From Catellatospora bangladeshensis (GTDB lineage: Bacteria > Actinomycetota > Actinomycetes > Mycobacteriales > Micromonosporaceae), in the NCBI RefSeq assembly GCF_016862575.1, contig NZ_BONF01000038.1:62001-126000 (forward strand): 64,000 nucleotides of DNA, given 5' to 3'. Below, piece after piece: positions 9,084 through 17,347 of the stretch (position 1 is the stretch's first letter; the number at the start of each line of letters is the position of its first letter). A program made the position numbers and the translations under genes. Below the pieces are notes generated by a model. It ran no database searches. It saw only the letters and a program-made list of their open reading frames with translations, and was not told the DNA's origin.

Positions 9084-10310
9084 TCAGCCCTTCTTCCGTG
9101 CGAAGATCCCGCGCTTGACGGGGGCGGTGCCCAGGAACCGCTTCTCGGCCAGCTCGCGGATCGCGCCGCTGACCGGGTGCTGCGGCTGCCCGGTGGCGAG
9201 CGGCACGCCGCGGTTGGCCGACAGCGGCACGTCACGGCTGCTCGGCACGAAGCCGGCGATCGGCACCCGGATGACCTTCTCGATCTCCGTCATGGTCAGC
9301 CCGACCTTGGAGTCGGCCCGGTTGAGCACGACGGTGCGGGCCTCGCGCCGGTAGTCGAGCAGGTCGAACATGTCGAGGGTGACCCGCAGGTTCTTGAGGG
9401 AGGGCAGCTCCGGCGTGGCCACCAGCACGTAGTGGTGGGTGGCGTCCAGGGCGGCCAGCATCTGCTCGGTGAACGCGCTCGCGGTGTCGATCACCACGAA
9501 GTCGTACATGCCGCGAGCCAGGTGGATGACTTCCGTGATCAGATCACGGGTCACCTCCTCCGCCTGGGCCGGCTGCACCGGGGCCAGCAGGACGTCCACC
9601 GACACCCCGGCGCTCGGCTCGTAGCGCGTCAGCAGGGTGCGCAGCCCGGTCTCGTCGATCCGGTCCGCGACCGGGACGGCGTCGGCGATGGTCCGCTGCG
9701 GCGAGAGCTGCAGCATGATGGCGACATCGCCGAAGGCCAGGTCGAGGTCGATCAGGCAGACCCGGCGGCGCCCCGTCGCCTTGGTGCCCTGCGCCAGGGT
9801 GATCGCCAGGTTGGTGGCGATGGTGCTCTTCCCGCAGCCGCCCTTGGCCGAGAAGACCGTGATGACCTGGGCCTCCGCCATCTCCTCGAAGTCGGCGGCG
9901 GCCGGTGCCGGGCCGCCCGGCACCGAGGCCCGGCCGGTCGGCCGGGCCTGCTTCTGCACGAGCTGCCGGGACAGGTCCCGGGACCGGGCGCTAGCGGCGA
10001 GCAGCGCGGCGTGGTCGGACGGATCCACCACCTCGCGCACGCCCGCCTTGAGCGCGTCGGCCAGCACCTGCACGTCGAGCTCCGGACGGAGCAGGATCAC
10101 CCCGAGTTCCGGGCGGCGCAGGCGGCACTGACCGGCGAACTCCACCGCGTCGGCGAGCGGCGCGCCCGGGCCGAACAGCACCAGCTGCTCGTCCCGGTCG
10201 GTGTTCACCTGCTCGACCAGCGCCTGCGCCGACTCCACGACCACCGCCTCACCCAGCAACGTGGCCAGGTGATGGGCGTAGCGGCGGTCGGCCTCGTAGA
10301 TGATCGTCAT
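9084..10310 (-). CDS. cpaE: CpaE/TadZ-family septum-site ParA-like ATPase
   Basis: A 408-residue protein with an N-terminal receiver-like region (about 1-120) that lacks an obvious phospho-acceptor context, then a MinD/ParA-type ATPase with the deviant Walker A motif FSAKGGCGKST near residue 155, LIDLDLAFGD, and FVVIDTASAF. In known Tad systems TadZ/CpaE places the pilus machine at a cell pole or site. It lies between cpaB and cpaF in the operon. Confidence 0.92.
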   Translation of the reverse strand: MTIIYEADRRYAHHLATLLGEAVVVESAQALVEQVNTDRDEQLVLFGPGAPLADAVEFAGQCRLRRPELGVILLRPELDVQVLADALKAGVREVVDPSDHAALLAASARSRDLSRQLVQKQARPTGRASVPGGPAPAAADFEEMAEAQVITVFSAKGGCGKSTIATNLAITLAQGTKATGRRRVCLIDLDLAFGDVAIMLQLSPQRTIADAVPVADRIDETGLRTLLTRYEPSAGVSVDVLLAPVQPAQAEEVTRDLITEVIHLARGMYDFVVIDTASAFTEQMLAALDATHHYVLVATPELPSLKNLRVTLDMFDLLDYRREARTVVLNRADSKVGLTMTEIEKVIRVPIAGFVPSSRDVPLSANRGVPLATGQPQHPVSGAIRELAEKRFLGTAPVKRGIFARKKG

Positions 10311-10319
10311 GTCGTTGCC

Positions 10320-11084
10320 TCAGCGCAGCAGGGTGCGGTTGTCCACACCGGCCCCGAGGCGCGCCTCGGAGGTGTCGGTGAGCAGGGACAGGTAGAGCTC
10401 TCCGATGCGCAGCGAGTGGATGACCTTCTCCGCGTCGGCCTGCGTGACCGAGATGGTGACCAGTAGCGTCACCTTGCCGGTCTCCGCCGCCTCGCCGCTG
10501 GCCTGCTGCGCCGAGGTGACGCCGTCCGCGCCGTATGCGCCGACGGCCAGCACCTCGACCCGCGGCAGCAGCAGCCGGGTGCTGTAGTTGGACTCGCCGG
10601 TGGCCTCCTTGTAGGCCTTGTCGGCCAGCTTGAAGGTGCCGAAGACGGCGATCTGGGAGCCGGGCCGGACGAACCCGCCCACCTCCTCCTCGGCGGCGAG
10701 CTTCAGGCTGACCGCCATCATCTTCTCCGGCACGGCGACGCCGCCGGACAGCTTGGTCGCGGCCCCGAACATGCCCTTGAGCATCAGCTGGCGCGGCTGC
10801 ACATCGTGCGTGAGCACCAGCTCGTCCAGCTCTGCCGGGATCTCGACCAGGCTGTCGGCCGGCAGCGCGCCGGCCGGCATGACCATCGGCTCCAGCAGTT
10901 CGCGCGCCCGCACCGAGGCGCCGGTGGTGCCGGCCGGGATGCGCTGCTTCGCGACGAGCACCGTCACCGCGGTCTGCCCCGCGGCGACCGAGTTGCGGGT
11001 CTTGCTCACGTAGAGCAGGACGGCGGCCGTGCCGACCACCGCCAGGACGAGGGCGAGCACCACGCCGAGAATGCGCCGGGTCAT
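10320..11084 (-). CDS. cpaB: CpaB/RcpC-like Flp pilus assembly protein with SAF domain
   Basis: A 254-residue envelope protein with one N-terminal membrane anchor (RRILGVVLALVLAVVGTAAVLLYV) and a SAF-type domain beginning at VTVLVAKQRIPAGTTGASV. The family acts outside the membrane in Flp pilus assembly; in Gram-negatives it works with the secretin, which is absent here. The ATG at 11084 has AAGGAA six bases upstream. Nine bases separate its stop from the cpaE start codon. Confidence 0.9.
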   Translation of the reverse strand: MTRRILGVVLALVLAVVGTAAVLLYVSKTRNSVAAGQTAVTVLVAKQRIPAGTTGASVRARELLEPMVMPAGALPADSLVEIPAELDELVLTHDVQPRQLMLKGMFGAATKLSGGVAVPEKMMAVSLKLAAEEEVGGFVRPGSQIAVFGTFKLADKAYKEATGESNYSTRLLLPRVEVLAVGAYGADGVTSAQQASGEAAETGKVTLLVTISVTQADAEKVIHSLRIGELYLSLLTDTSEARLGAGVDNRTLLR

Positions 11085-11109
11085 GTCTGATTCCTTCTTT
11101 GGTACGCGG

Positions 11110-12258
11110 TCAGCCGATGGTCTTGATGACGGTCGCGCCGTAGTTCGTCGTGCTGCTGAACCCGCCGCTCCACGGCAGGAGGGCATTGGTGAAGTAGCCG
11201 AAGACACACACGTCGCCCGACGGGCACAGCGACTTGGCCGACTTCGAGGTCAGGGTCGAGTCGGCGTCCTTGACGCCGGGGAACAGGTTGCCCCAGCCGG
11301 TGATCACGAAGGCGGCGAAGCCCTCGAGCCGGTAGACGCCCTTGCTTCCGGTGCCCGTGGCCTCGTTGTAGATCGGCACGATGATCGGGGTGCGGTTCGT
11401 CCGCGCCGCCACGAACACGGCCTCGCAGGACTTGACCACGTCGTTGCCGGGATCGACGTCGTACATCCCGGCCGACGAGATGAGCGTCTGGCACGTCGCC
11501 GCGTCCGGGGTGTCGGTCCAGCCGAAGTCGCCGGGCAGGTCGGCGCCGGACTTCTTCTTCTCGCACGGATCCGCCGGTCCGCCGCCCTTGCCGCCACCGG
11601 GCGACTTGGTCCTGAGGACGACCTCGTAGGAGCCGGCCGGGACGGCCGGGGGCGCGGGTGCGAGGTTGCCGCCGCTGCCGGTGGCGTCGTTCCACTCCGT
11701 GAGGCAGAAGGTGAGCGCGACGCCGACACCGGGCGAGCCCCAGCCCACCCGGGAGCAGGCACCCACGGTGGTGCCGCTGTAGCCGTCGACCAGCGTCTGC
11801 GCGAAGGACGCCGGGTAGATGTAGTCGCCGCCGTTCGTCTCGGTCTTGGTGCGCACCTCGACGTACGTGGCGCCGGCCGGAATCGTGCCGATGCAGTCGG
11901 CGAGGCTGCCGCCCGGGACGGACGAGCAGGGCGCCAGCCGGCTGTCCGAGCCGCAGACCCGCACGATCGCCGAGTCGCCGTCCCGCGCGTTGCGGTCGGC
12001 GTAGCCGGGCACCGTGCTCGCCGCGGCGAGGCACTCGTTGCCGCGGGTCACGTCGCCGCGCTGGGCGCAGTCGAGGGCGACGGCCATCGCCGCCGCGTCC
12101 GCGCCGGACTGCAGTTCCTCGCGCTCGGCGTAGAGCTGGCCGATGTCGACGACCAGGGCGGTCATCCCCAGCAGCACGCCGCCGGCGAGCAGGATGGCGA
12201 CGATGGTGGCGACCGCGCCGGCATCTCTGCGGCGGCCCCGGATCCTCAGGCGCGACAC
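11110..12258 (-). CDS. TadG-like pilus-associated membrane protein
   Basis: A 382-residue protein with the TadE/TadG-type N-terminus: a short basic leader (RIRGRRRDAGAVA), then one membrane helix (TIVAILLAGGVLLGMTALVV) followed by DIGQLYAEREELQSGADAAA, the putative pilus-assembly Flp/TadG signature. The large exported remainder carries about a dozen Cys residues in pairs and Gly/Pro-rich loops, and has no recognised enzymatic motif. Disulphide stabilisation outside the membrane is a reasonable inference. The GTG at 12258 is preceded by GGGAG at seven bases and overlaps the end of tadE by 13 bases. Confidence 0.82.
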   Translation of the reverse strand: MSRLRIRGRRRDAGAVATIVAILLAGGVLLGMTALVVDIGQLYAEREELQSGADAAAMAVALDCAQRGDVTRGNECLAAASTVPGYADRNARDGDSAIVRVCGSDSRLAPCSSVPGGSLADCIGTIPAGATYVEVRTKTETNGGDYIYPASFAQTLVDGYSGTTVGACSRVGWGSPGVGVALTFCLTEWNDATGSGGNLAPAPPAVPAGSYEVVLRTKSPGGGKGGGPADPCEKKKSGADLPGDFGWTDTPDAATCQTLISSAGMYDVDPGNDVVKSCEAVFVAARTNRTPIIVPIYNEATGTGSKGVYRLEGFAAFVITGWGNLFPGVKDADSTLTSKSAKSLCPSGDVCVFGYFTNALLPWSGGFSSTTNYGATVIKTIG

Positions 12259-12650
12259 GGCATGACTCCCTTGCCCGTGATGGTGATGTCGTCGCCGAAG
12301 GAGGCCCCGCCGAACATGCTGGCGATGCCGCCGACCGGCGTGATCCATTCGAAGGTGTACGTGACGACCACCGTGGCGTCCGAGCCCGCGGTCGGGCTCG
12401 CCGGGCAGAACGTGCTCGCGCCGGTGTCGACGGTGTACTCGGTGTTGACCTTGTTGACGCGCGTCTGCGCCGCGCCGGCCACCGAACTGATGGTGGCGGC
12501 CCGGGCACCTTCCCGGGCCGCCTCCGTGACGCTGATCTGAGCGTTCAGCATCCGGCCGAAGTCGATGATGCCGAGCACGAGCAGCAGGAGCAGCGGGAGA
12601 ACGAACGCCATCTCCACTGCGGCCGCCCCGCGGTCGGCTCTCTCATTCAT
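12246..12650 (-). CDS. tadE: TadE-like minor pilin / pilus assembly protein
   Basis: A 134-residue pseudopilin-like protein: leader MNERADRGAAAVEMAF followed by a hydrophobic helix (VLPLLLLLVLGIIDFGRML), with Glu near the fifth position after the presumed Gly cleavage site as in type IV pilins. NAQISVTEAAREGARAA after the helix is typical of TadE. Two Cys lie in the C-terminal half. ATG 12650 has GAGG seven bases upstream; the GTG one codon earlier is less well placed. Confidence 0.88.
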   Translation of the reverse strand: MNERADRGAAAVEMAFVLPLLLLLVLGIIDFGRMLNAQISVTEAAREGARAATISSVAGAAQTRVNKVNTEYTVDTGASTFCPASPTAGSDATVVVTYTFEWITPVGGIASMFGGASFGDDITITGKGVMPCRA

Positions 12651-12678
12651 CACGAGACCTCAGCGATTCAGGACTCGA

Positions 12679-12870
12679 TCAGCAGGTGCCCGCGTCGGCG
12701 ACACAGTCCGAGGCGTCCTGGAACATGGCGGCCAGGTTGTCGCCGAGGGTCACGACGACCACCACGATGACCATGGCGATCAGGGCGACCATCAGGCCGT
12801 ACTCGACGGCGGTGGCGCCGCGGTCACGGTTCGCCCAGGCGGCCTGAGCCTTGGTGATGAGCTTGAGCAT
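12679..12870 (-). CDS. flp: Flp/Fap-type major pilin
   Basis: A 63-residue pilin. The leader ends at Gly in NRDRG|ATAVEYGLM, so cleavage by the prepilin peptidase would leave Glu at position 5 of the mature helix, the hallmark of Flp pilins. The hydrophobic stretch (GLMVALIAMVIVVVVVTLG) makes the pilus core. Two Cys lie near the C-terminus (DCVADAGTC) and could form a loop. It is the first gene of the pilus operon, as in other Tad loci. Confidence 0.93.
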   Translation of the reverse strand: MLKLITKAQAAWANRDRGATAVEYGLMVALIAMVIVVVVVTLGDNLAAMFQDASDCVADAGTC

Positions 12871-13260
12871 GTGCAAAGCACCCCCAGCAACGGCCGAACC
12901 GCATCAGGCGGCCGGTCCACGACAGATGACGACCGAGCGGCCGCCAGGAGGCAGCCTGCCCAGTCAGCCACAACCCGTCACTCCGTTGTCACGGCACGGT
13001 CACGCCGCGATCGAGGCGGGCCCAGGATGCTTTCAGTTGAACACTCAACGTGATCGGCGCGTATCGGGTCCACCCGACGGTGACGTACGCCCTGTGACGC
13101 GCCTGGGACGTTCGGCCGATGCCATAGGGCTTCGGCAAGGGTCAAATCGGGCAGGCTGTCCGCGGCCGGGACGACGGCCCGGGCACCGCCGTTGTCGCGG
13201 ACACCCGCCTGTCGTCTAGCCGACAGAGTTCGGGATCATCACCCCTGCGGGTGACCCGGC
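12871..13260. other. Leader region of the Flp pilus operon, no gene
   Basis: About 390 bases lie between the prepilin peptidase stop and the pilin start, both on the minus strand. I see no convincing reading frame. The two small hairpins at the right side are listed separately. The pilus promoter should lie here, but I cannot name a -35/-10 pair with confidence. Confidence 0.5.
13209..13254 (-). terminator. Two small hairpins after the prepilin peptidase gene
   Basis: CTGTCG/CGACAG (13209-13226) and TCACCC/GGGTGA (13239-13254) form two 6-bp stems directly after the peptidase stop on the minus strand. Either may attenuate read-through into the pilin operon. Confidence 0.35.
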
Positions 13261-14022
13261 TCACCCGGCCGCGGGCAGCAGCAACCCCACCACGACCAGC
13301 GCGAGCAGCGCCCCGGCCAGCAGCGACGGGCCCATCGGCAGCGAACCACGCCAGCCGACCCGGCGCAGCGCCAGCAGCACCACCGCGACGAGGCCGTTCA
13401 GCAGCACCGCGAGCAGCGCCCCGAACACCACGAGCGGCCAGCCGAACCAGCCCAGCGGCATGCCCAGCACCCCGGCCAGCTTGGCGTCGCCGAGCCCGAG
13501 CTGCCCGCCGGTCAGCAGCGACATCAGCCCGAACACGCCGAGCAGCGCCGCCCCGGCGCCCAGCGCGCGGCCGTACGCCGCCCAGCCGCCCCCGGTCGCG
13601 GCCGCCAGGGCCAGCAGCGCCGCGACGGCCACCGCCAGCCGCCACACGATCGGGTCGGGCAGCCGCCGCACGGCGAGGTCGATCGCGGTCAGCAGCACCC
13701 CGGCCACGCTCAGCAGCAGCGCGGCGGCCAGCACCCAGCCCTGCCCGGACAGCGCCGCCGCGGTGAGCCCCGCCGACACCGCCCCCACGGGCACCGTCCA
13801 CCATGGACTCGGCCCCAGGCGTACCCCACAGGAGACGCACCGGGCGGAGAACCGCAGCCAGCCGGCCGGCCCGGCGGGCAGCGGAGCTTCGCACGAGGCG
13901 CAGCCGGCCCGGGCGGGCTCGCCCCACGGCACCGACAGGCGGTACGCCACCAGCGGGGTCAGCGCGCCGAAGATGGCACCCACGGCGGGTGACAACATCG
14001 TGACGGAGGAGTCGAGGGACAT
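13261..14022 (-). CDS. Prepilin peptidase (A24 family)
   Basis: A 253-residue polytopic membrane aspartic peptidase expected to cleave and perhaps N-methylate the Flp and TadE-type prepilins. The N-terminal part has two zinc-type CxxC pairs (CASC and CVSC), as in PilD. The two catalytic Asp are in LTAIDLAVRRLPD and in the GxGD motif GLGDAKL. Several hydrophobic helices follow. ATG 14022 is used, but GTG at 14031 (VRAMSL) is close to an AAGG and may be the true start. It lies upstream of the pilin operon on the same strand, separated by about 390 bases. Confidence 0.88.
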   Translation of the reverse strand: MSLDSSVTMLSPAVGAIFGALTPLVAYRLSVPWGEPARAGCASCEAPLPAGPAGWLRFSARCVSCGVRLGPSPWWTVPVGAVSAGLTAAALSGQGWVLAAALLLSVAGVLLTAIDLAVRRLPDPIVWRLAVAVAALLALAAATGGGWAAYGRALGAGAALLGVFGLMSLLTGGQLGLGDAKLAGVLGMPLGWFGWPLVVFGALLAVLLNGLVAVVLLALRRVGWRGSLPMGPSLLAGALLALVVVGLLLPAAG

Positions 14023-14076
14023 GGCGCGCACGGTACCTTGGCTGGCACCCCGATCTCGTCCCCGCGGAGCACGGTT

Positions 14077-14559
14077 TTGCACACCCCCGACGACCGCCCC
14101 CCTGCCGACCCCCTGGAGCAGAAGACCGAGCTGCTGCCCATCGTCCAGGCCCCACCCCGGCCCCGGATGGGCGGACGCGGACCCGCCGTCATCGGCATCG
14201 GCCTGCTCGCCGCCTCACTCGTGATCTTCGCCGGTGTGCTGATCGCGCTGAAGCTGGTGCCCAACCCGTTCGCCGAGGAGGCGCCGCCGATCCCGGTGAC
14301 CACGGCGTCGCCGTCCGGGCCGCCGCGTACGGCACGGTTCGCGCAGCCCGGCGACTGCGTCGCCAACCACGGCACCGAGCAGGACCCGGACCTGGTGCTC
14401 ACCGAGTGCGCGCCGGGTGCGCTGGAGGTGCTGGCCCGGTTCGACGCGACCAACGACACCGGCGAGTGCACCGGCGTGCAGGGCTACCGCTACCACTACT
14501 TCTACGACAGCGAGCTGACGGGTTTGGATTTCGTCCTTTGCATGGGGGAACGTCCTTGA
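14077..14559 (+). CDS. LppU/SCO3897-like membrane-anchored protein
   Basis: A 160-residue protein with a Pro-rich cytoplasmic N-terminus, one membrane helix at about residues 36-58 (AVIGIGLLAASLVIFAGVLIAL) and an exported C-terminal domain with four Cys (GDCVAN, ECAPG, ECTGV, LCMGE). The Cys spacing and the ending DFVLC resemble the LppU/SCO3897 family of actinobacteria, whose function is unknown. The start is TTG, chosen because GGAG lies seven bases upstream at 14066. It is divergent from the prepilin peptidase. Confidence 0.72.
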   Translation: MHTPDDRPPADPLEQKTELLPIVQAPPRPRMGGRGPAVIGIGLLAASLVIFAGVLIALKLVPNPFAEEAPPIPVTTASPSGPPRTARFAQPGDCVANHGTEQDPDLVLTECAPGALEVLARFDATNDTGECTGVQGYRYHYFYDSELTGLDFVLCMGERP

Positions 14560-14569
14560 TAATGGCGGT

Positions 14570-15091
14570 ATGAGACCAGTACGGGGGGTCGCTCGCGCCC
14601 TGCTCGGAGGACTGTTCGTCGCCGCCGGTGCGAAGGCGCTTATGAAACCCGACCGGTACGCCGTGCAGGCCGAGCCCCTCGCGGAGCAGGTCGCGCCGCT
14701 GCTGGAGTCCGTCGACCCGCGGCTGCCCACCGAGCCGCGCACCCTCGTCCGGGTGAACGCGGGAGTGCAGGTGATCGCCGGGGCGATGCTGGCCACGGGC
14801 ACCGCGCCGCGCCCCGCCGCGGCCGTGCTGGCCGGCACGCTCATCCCCGCCACGATCGTGGGCCATCCGTTCTGGCAGATCCAGAATCCGGCCGTGCGCA
14901 ACAACGAGATGGTGCACTTCGCCAAGAACCTGGGCCTGCTGGCCGGTCTGCTGCTGGCCGCGGCCGACACCGCCGGCTCGCCGAGCCTGGGCTGGCGGGC
15001 CAACCGGGCCATCCATGACGCGCAGAAGTCCGCCCACAAGTCCATCCGCAAGGCGCAGCAGAAGGCATCGACTCAGCTCCATCTGGGCTGA
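14570..15091 (+). CDS. DoxX-family membrane protein
   Basis: A 173-residue protein with the DoxX pattern of four hydrophobic segments: ARALLGGLFVAAGAKALM, VNAGVQVIAGAMLATG, AAAVLAGTLIPATIVG with the conserved HPFW, and NLGLLAGLLLAAAD. The basic tail (KSAHKSIRKAQQK) is probably cytoplasmic. Some DoxX proteins associate with oxidoreductases, but no partner is adjacent here and the role is unknown. It starts 10 bases after the LppU-like gene and is likely cotranscribed with it. Confidence 0.85.
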   Translation: MRPVRGVARALLGGLFVAAGAKALMKPDRYAVQAEPLAEQVAPLLESVDPRLPTEPRTLVRVNAGVQVIAGAMLATGTAPRPAAAVLAGTLIPATIVGHPFWQIQNPAVRNNEMVHFAKNLGLLAGLLLAAADTAGSPSLGWRANRAIHDAQKSAHKSIRKAQQKASTQLHLG

Positions 15092-15399
15092 GCGGTCGCG
15101 CATAAGTACACCGTCACCGGGTACCTCCAGGCAGAGCCTTCCGCGAGCCCGTTTCTTCGTTCCGGTCGGTGCCGTTGCGACATACGGAGAGTGGTGTTCG
15201 CCCAGCGTGGCGGGCTGGTGTGACGCCAATCACGCTATCTTCGCAGGCTGCGTTAACCAGCTAGAAATGTCGCAAAGGCGTGTGGGATCGGACACGGTCG
15301 GGTAACACGGGAGGTACTGGAGTGGTGCGCCGTTCTAGGCTGCTCGGCAGACACGAACGGGATACCGAAACCCCGAACCTTGAAGGAGGTGGCGACGCC
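15092..15399. other. Intergenic region before the GT87 gene
   Basis: About 308 bases without a supported gene unless the GT87 frame starts at 15322. It must hold the GT87 promoter. I found no hairpin or operator I trust. Confidence 0.4.
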
Positions 15400-16824
15400 A
15401 TGCCGGCACTCGGCGTGCGCCGTCTGCCCCGCCTGTCGCAGAGCCACCGCATTGTCCGTGAGCTGAGATCCCTGAACTGGGATCGTCGCACCTTCGTCCG
15501 GTTCGGCATCGTCGCCGCCGTCTGCTACGTCGCCTGGGTGACCGAGCAGAACTTCGGACGGTGGTACGACTTCTTCGACATGAAGATCTATCACGGCGCG
15601 GTGGTGTGGTGGAGCGGCGGCGGAGAGCTGTACGAGTACATCGCACCTGACACGACGCTCGGGTTCACCTACCCGCCCTTCGCCGCGTTGCTGATGCTGC
15701 CCATGGCCGCGCTCACCCCGTCCGCCGCAGGGCTGTTCAACCTCCTGTTCGGGCTGACCGCGCTCGGCTTCGTGCTGACCGCGCTGCTGGTGCCGGTGGC
15801 CGACCGGTGCGGCTGGCCGCGCTGGATGACGGTCGCCGTCGCGCTGCCGCTGTTCGCCGCGATCGAGCCGGTGCGCGAGACGCTCGGCTTCGGGCAGGTC
15901 AACCTGCTCCTCTTCGCACTGATCATGGCGGACATGGTGGCGCTGCGCCGGGGCTGGCGCTGGGCCGGCGTGGGCATCGGCATCGCCACCGCGATCAAGC
16001 TGACGCCCGCCCTGTTCATCGTGTACTTCCTGGTCAGCCGGCAGTGGCGGGCCGCGCTCACCGCGGTCGGCGCGACGCTGGCCGCCTGGGCCGCGGCCTA
16101 CGTGATCGTGCCGCACGAGTCCACCGCCTACTTCGGCAGCGTGCTCTGGCAGACCGAGCGCGTCGGCGCCGCCGACATGACCCCGAACCAGTCGCTGGCG
16201 GGCCTGCTGTCCCGGCTGTACGACACCACGACCGCGCCCAGCCTGCTGTGGATCGCGTTCACGCTGGTGCTGCTCGCGGTCGGGCTGACCCGCGCCGCCG
16301 CGGCACACGCCGAGGGCGACGAGCTGATCGCGTTCACCCTGGTCGGCCTCACCGCGAACGTGGTCAGCCCGATCTCGTGGACGCACCACCTGGTCTGGGT
16401 CGTGCCGGCCGTCATCGCGCTGGGCGACCAGGCGCTGCGCCGCCGCGCGGCCGGCCGCGGCCTGGCCGCCCGGGGCAGGTCCACCCCGGGCCTGCGCGAG
16501 CCGATCTGGTTCCCGGCCCTGGTCGGCACCCGGCACGGCGGCGCGGCGGTGGCCCTCTACCTGCTGTTCCTGATCTCGCCGATCTGGCCGTACGAGCACC
16601 AGCTGCCGGGCGTCTCGCACTACGCCGACGGCCTGTTCGGCATGCTGGCCGAGAACTCGCTCGCGATCGCCCTGATCGCCCTGGTCGCGGCGCTGCCGTC
16701 GCGGCCCGGCGCGGAGCCCGCGTTCGGCAACCTCACCACGGCCCGCATCCCGCTGGCCCGCCCCGCCGCCGCGGCCCCGCGCCGCGACACCCCAACCCCG
16801 GTCGCCGCGAACGCCGACCACTGA
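15400..16824 (+). CDS. GT87-family (DUF2029) membrane glycosyltransferase
   Basis: A 474-residue polytopic protein of the GT-C fold, related to the polyprenyl-phosphate-mannose-dependent alpha-mannosyltransferases of actinobacteria. The catalytic-loop acidic motif FFDMKIYHGAV follows the first helix, and GFTYPPFAALL is typical. About ten further membrane segments and a C-terminal Pro/Ala tail follow. The likely job is adding a mannose-type sugar to a lipid-linked envelope glycan outside the membrane; the acceptor is unknown. ATG 15400 follows AAGGAGGT by 10 bases; GTG 15322 (GGGAGG seven bases upstream) would add 26 residues and cannot be excluded. Confidence 0.83.
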   Translation: MPALGVRRLPRLSQSHRIVRELRSLNWDRRTFVRFGIVAAVCYVAWVTEQNFGRWYDFFDMKIYHGAVVWWSGGGELYEYIAPDTTLGFTYPPFAALLMLPMAALTPSAAGLFNLLFGLTALGFVLTALLVPVADRCGWPRWMTVAVALPLFAAIEPVRETLGFGQVNLLLFALIMADMVALRRGWRWAGVGIGIATAIKLTPALFIVYFLVSRQWRAALTAVGATLAAWAAAYVIVPHESTAYFGSVLWQTERVGAADMTPNQSLAGLLSRLYDTTTAPSLLWIAFTLVLLAVGLTRAAAAHAEGDELIAFTLVGLTANVVSPISWTHHLVWVVPAVIALGDQALRRRAAGRGLAARGRSTPGLREPIWFPALVGTRHGGAAVALYLLFLISPIWPYEHQLPGVSHYADGLFGMLAENSLAIALIALVAALPSRPGAEPAFGNLTTARIPLARPAAAAPRRDTPTPVAANADH

Positions 16825-16853
16825 CCTCCGCCGCGGGCTCGGCCCCGCAACTT

Positions 16854-16899
16854 CAGGGAAACTGCTGTCATCGGGTACGCCGAGACAGCAGTTTCCCTG
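16854..16899. terminator. Strong bidirectional terminator
   Basis: A perfect 16-bp stem (16854-16869 with 16884-16899) encloses a 14-base loop and is followed by a short T-rich run. It sits between the convergent GT87 and moaE genes. Confidence 0.9.
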
Positions 16900-16924
16900 T
16901 TTCTGCGGCCATCCGCAGGAGCGC

Positions 16925-17347
16925 TCAGGGGCAGTTGACCCACTCGTCGGTGCCGTCGGAGAAGACCTGGTGCTTCCAGATGGGGAGGCGTTCCTTGACG
17001 CGGTCGACCAGGCGGGCGCACACGGTGAAGGCGGCGGCGCGGTGCGCGGTGGAGACCGCGCAGGCCAGTGCCACGTCGCCGATGGCCAGCGGGCCGTAGC
17101 GGTGGGAGACCGCGACGGCGTACACGTCCGGATCGCCCGCCAGCTCGGCCGCGACCTCCCGCAGCACCTCGGCCGCGTTCGGGTGCGCCTCGTAGGTGAG
17201 GGCGTCCACGGAACGGCCGTGGTCGTGGTCGCGGACCACCCCGGCGAAGCTCACCACCGCGCCCGCGCGGGGGTCGGCGACGGCGCGCTCGTGCGCCGCC
17301 ACGTCCAGCGGCTCGACGGTCACCTCGGCCAGCACGACGCGGTTCAC
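16925..17347 (-). CDS. moaE: Molybdopterin synthase catalytic subunit MoaE
   Basis: A 140-residue protein that, with the small subunit MoaD, inserts sulphur into precursor Z to form molybdopterin. The MoaE hallmarks GAVVSFAGVVRDHDHGRSV, LTYEAHP, VSHRYGPLAIGDVAL and the catalytic KERLPIWKHQ are all present. MoaD is not in the window. The GTG start overlaps the moeA stop as GTGA, so the two are translationally coupled. Confidence 0.95.
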   Translation of the reverse strand: MNRVVLAEVTVEPLDVAAHERAVADPRAGAVVSFAGVVRDHDHGRSVDALTYEAHPNAAEVLREVAAELAGDPDVYAVAVSHRYGPLAIGDVALACAVSTAHRAAAFTVCARLVDRVKERLPIWKHQVFSDGTDEWVNCP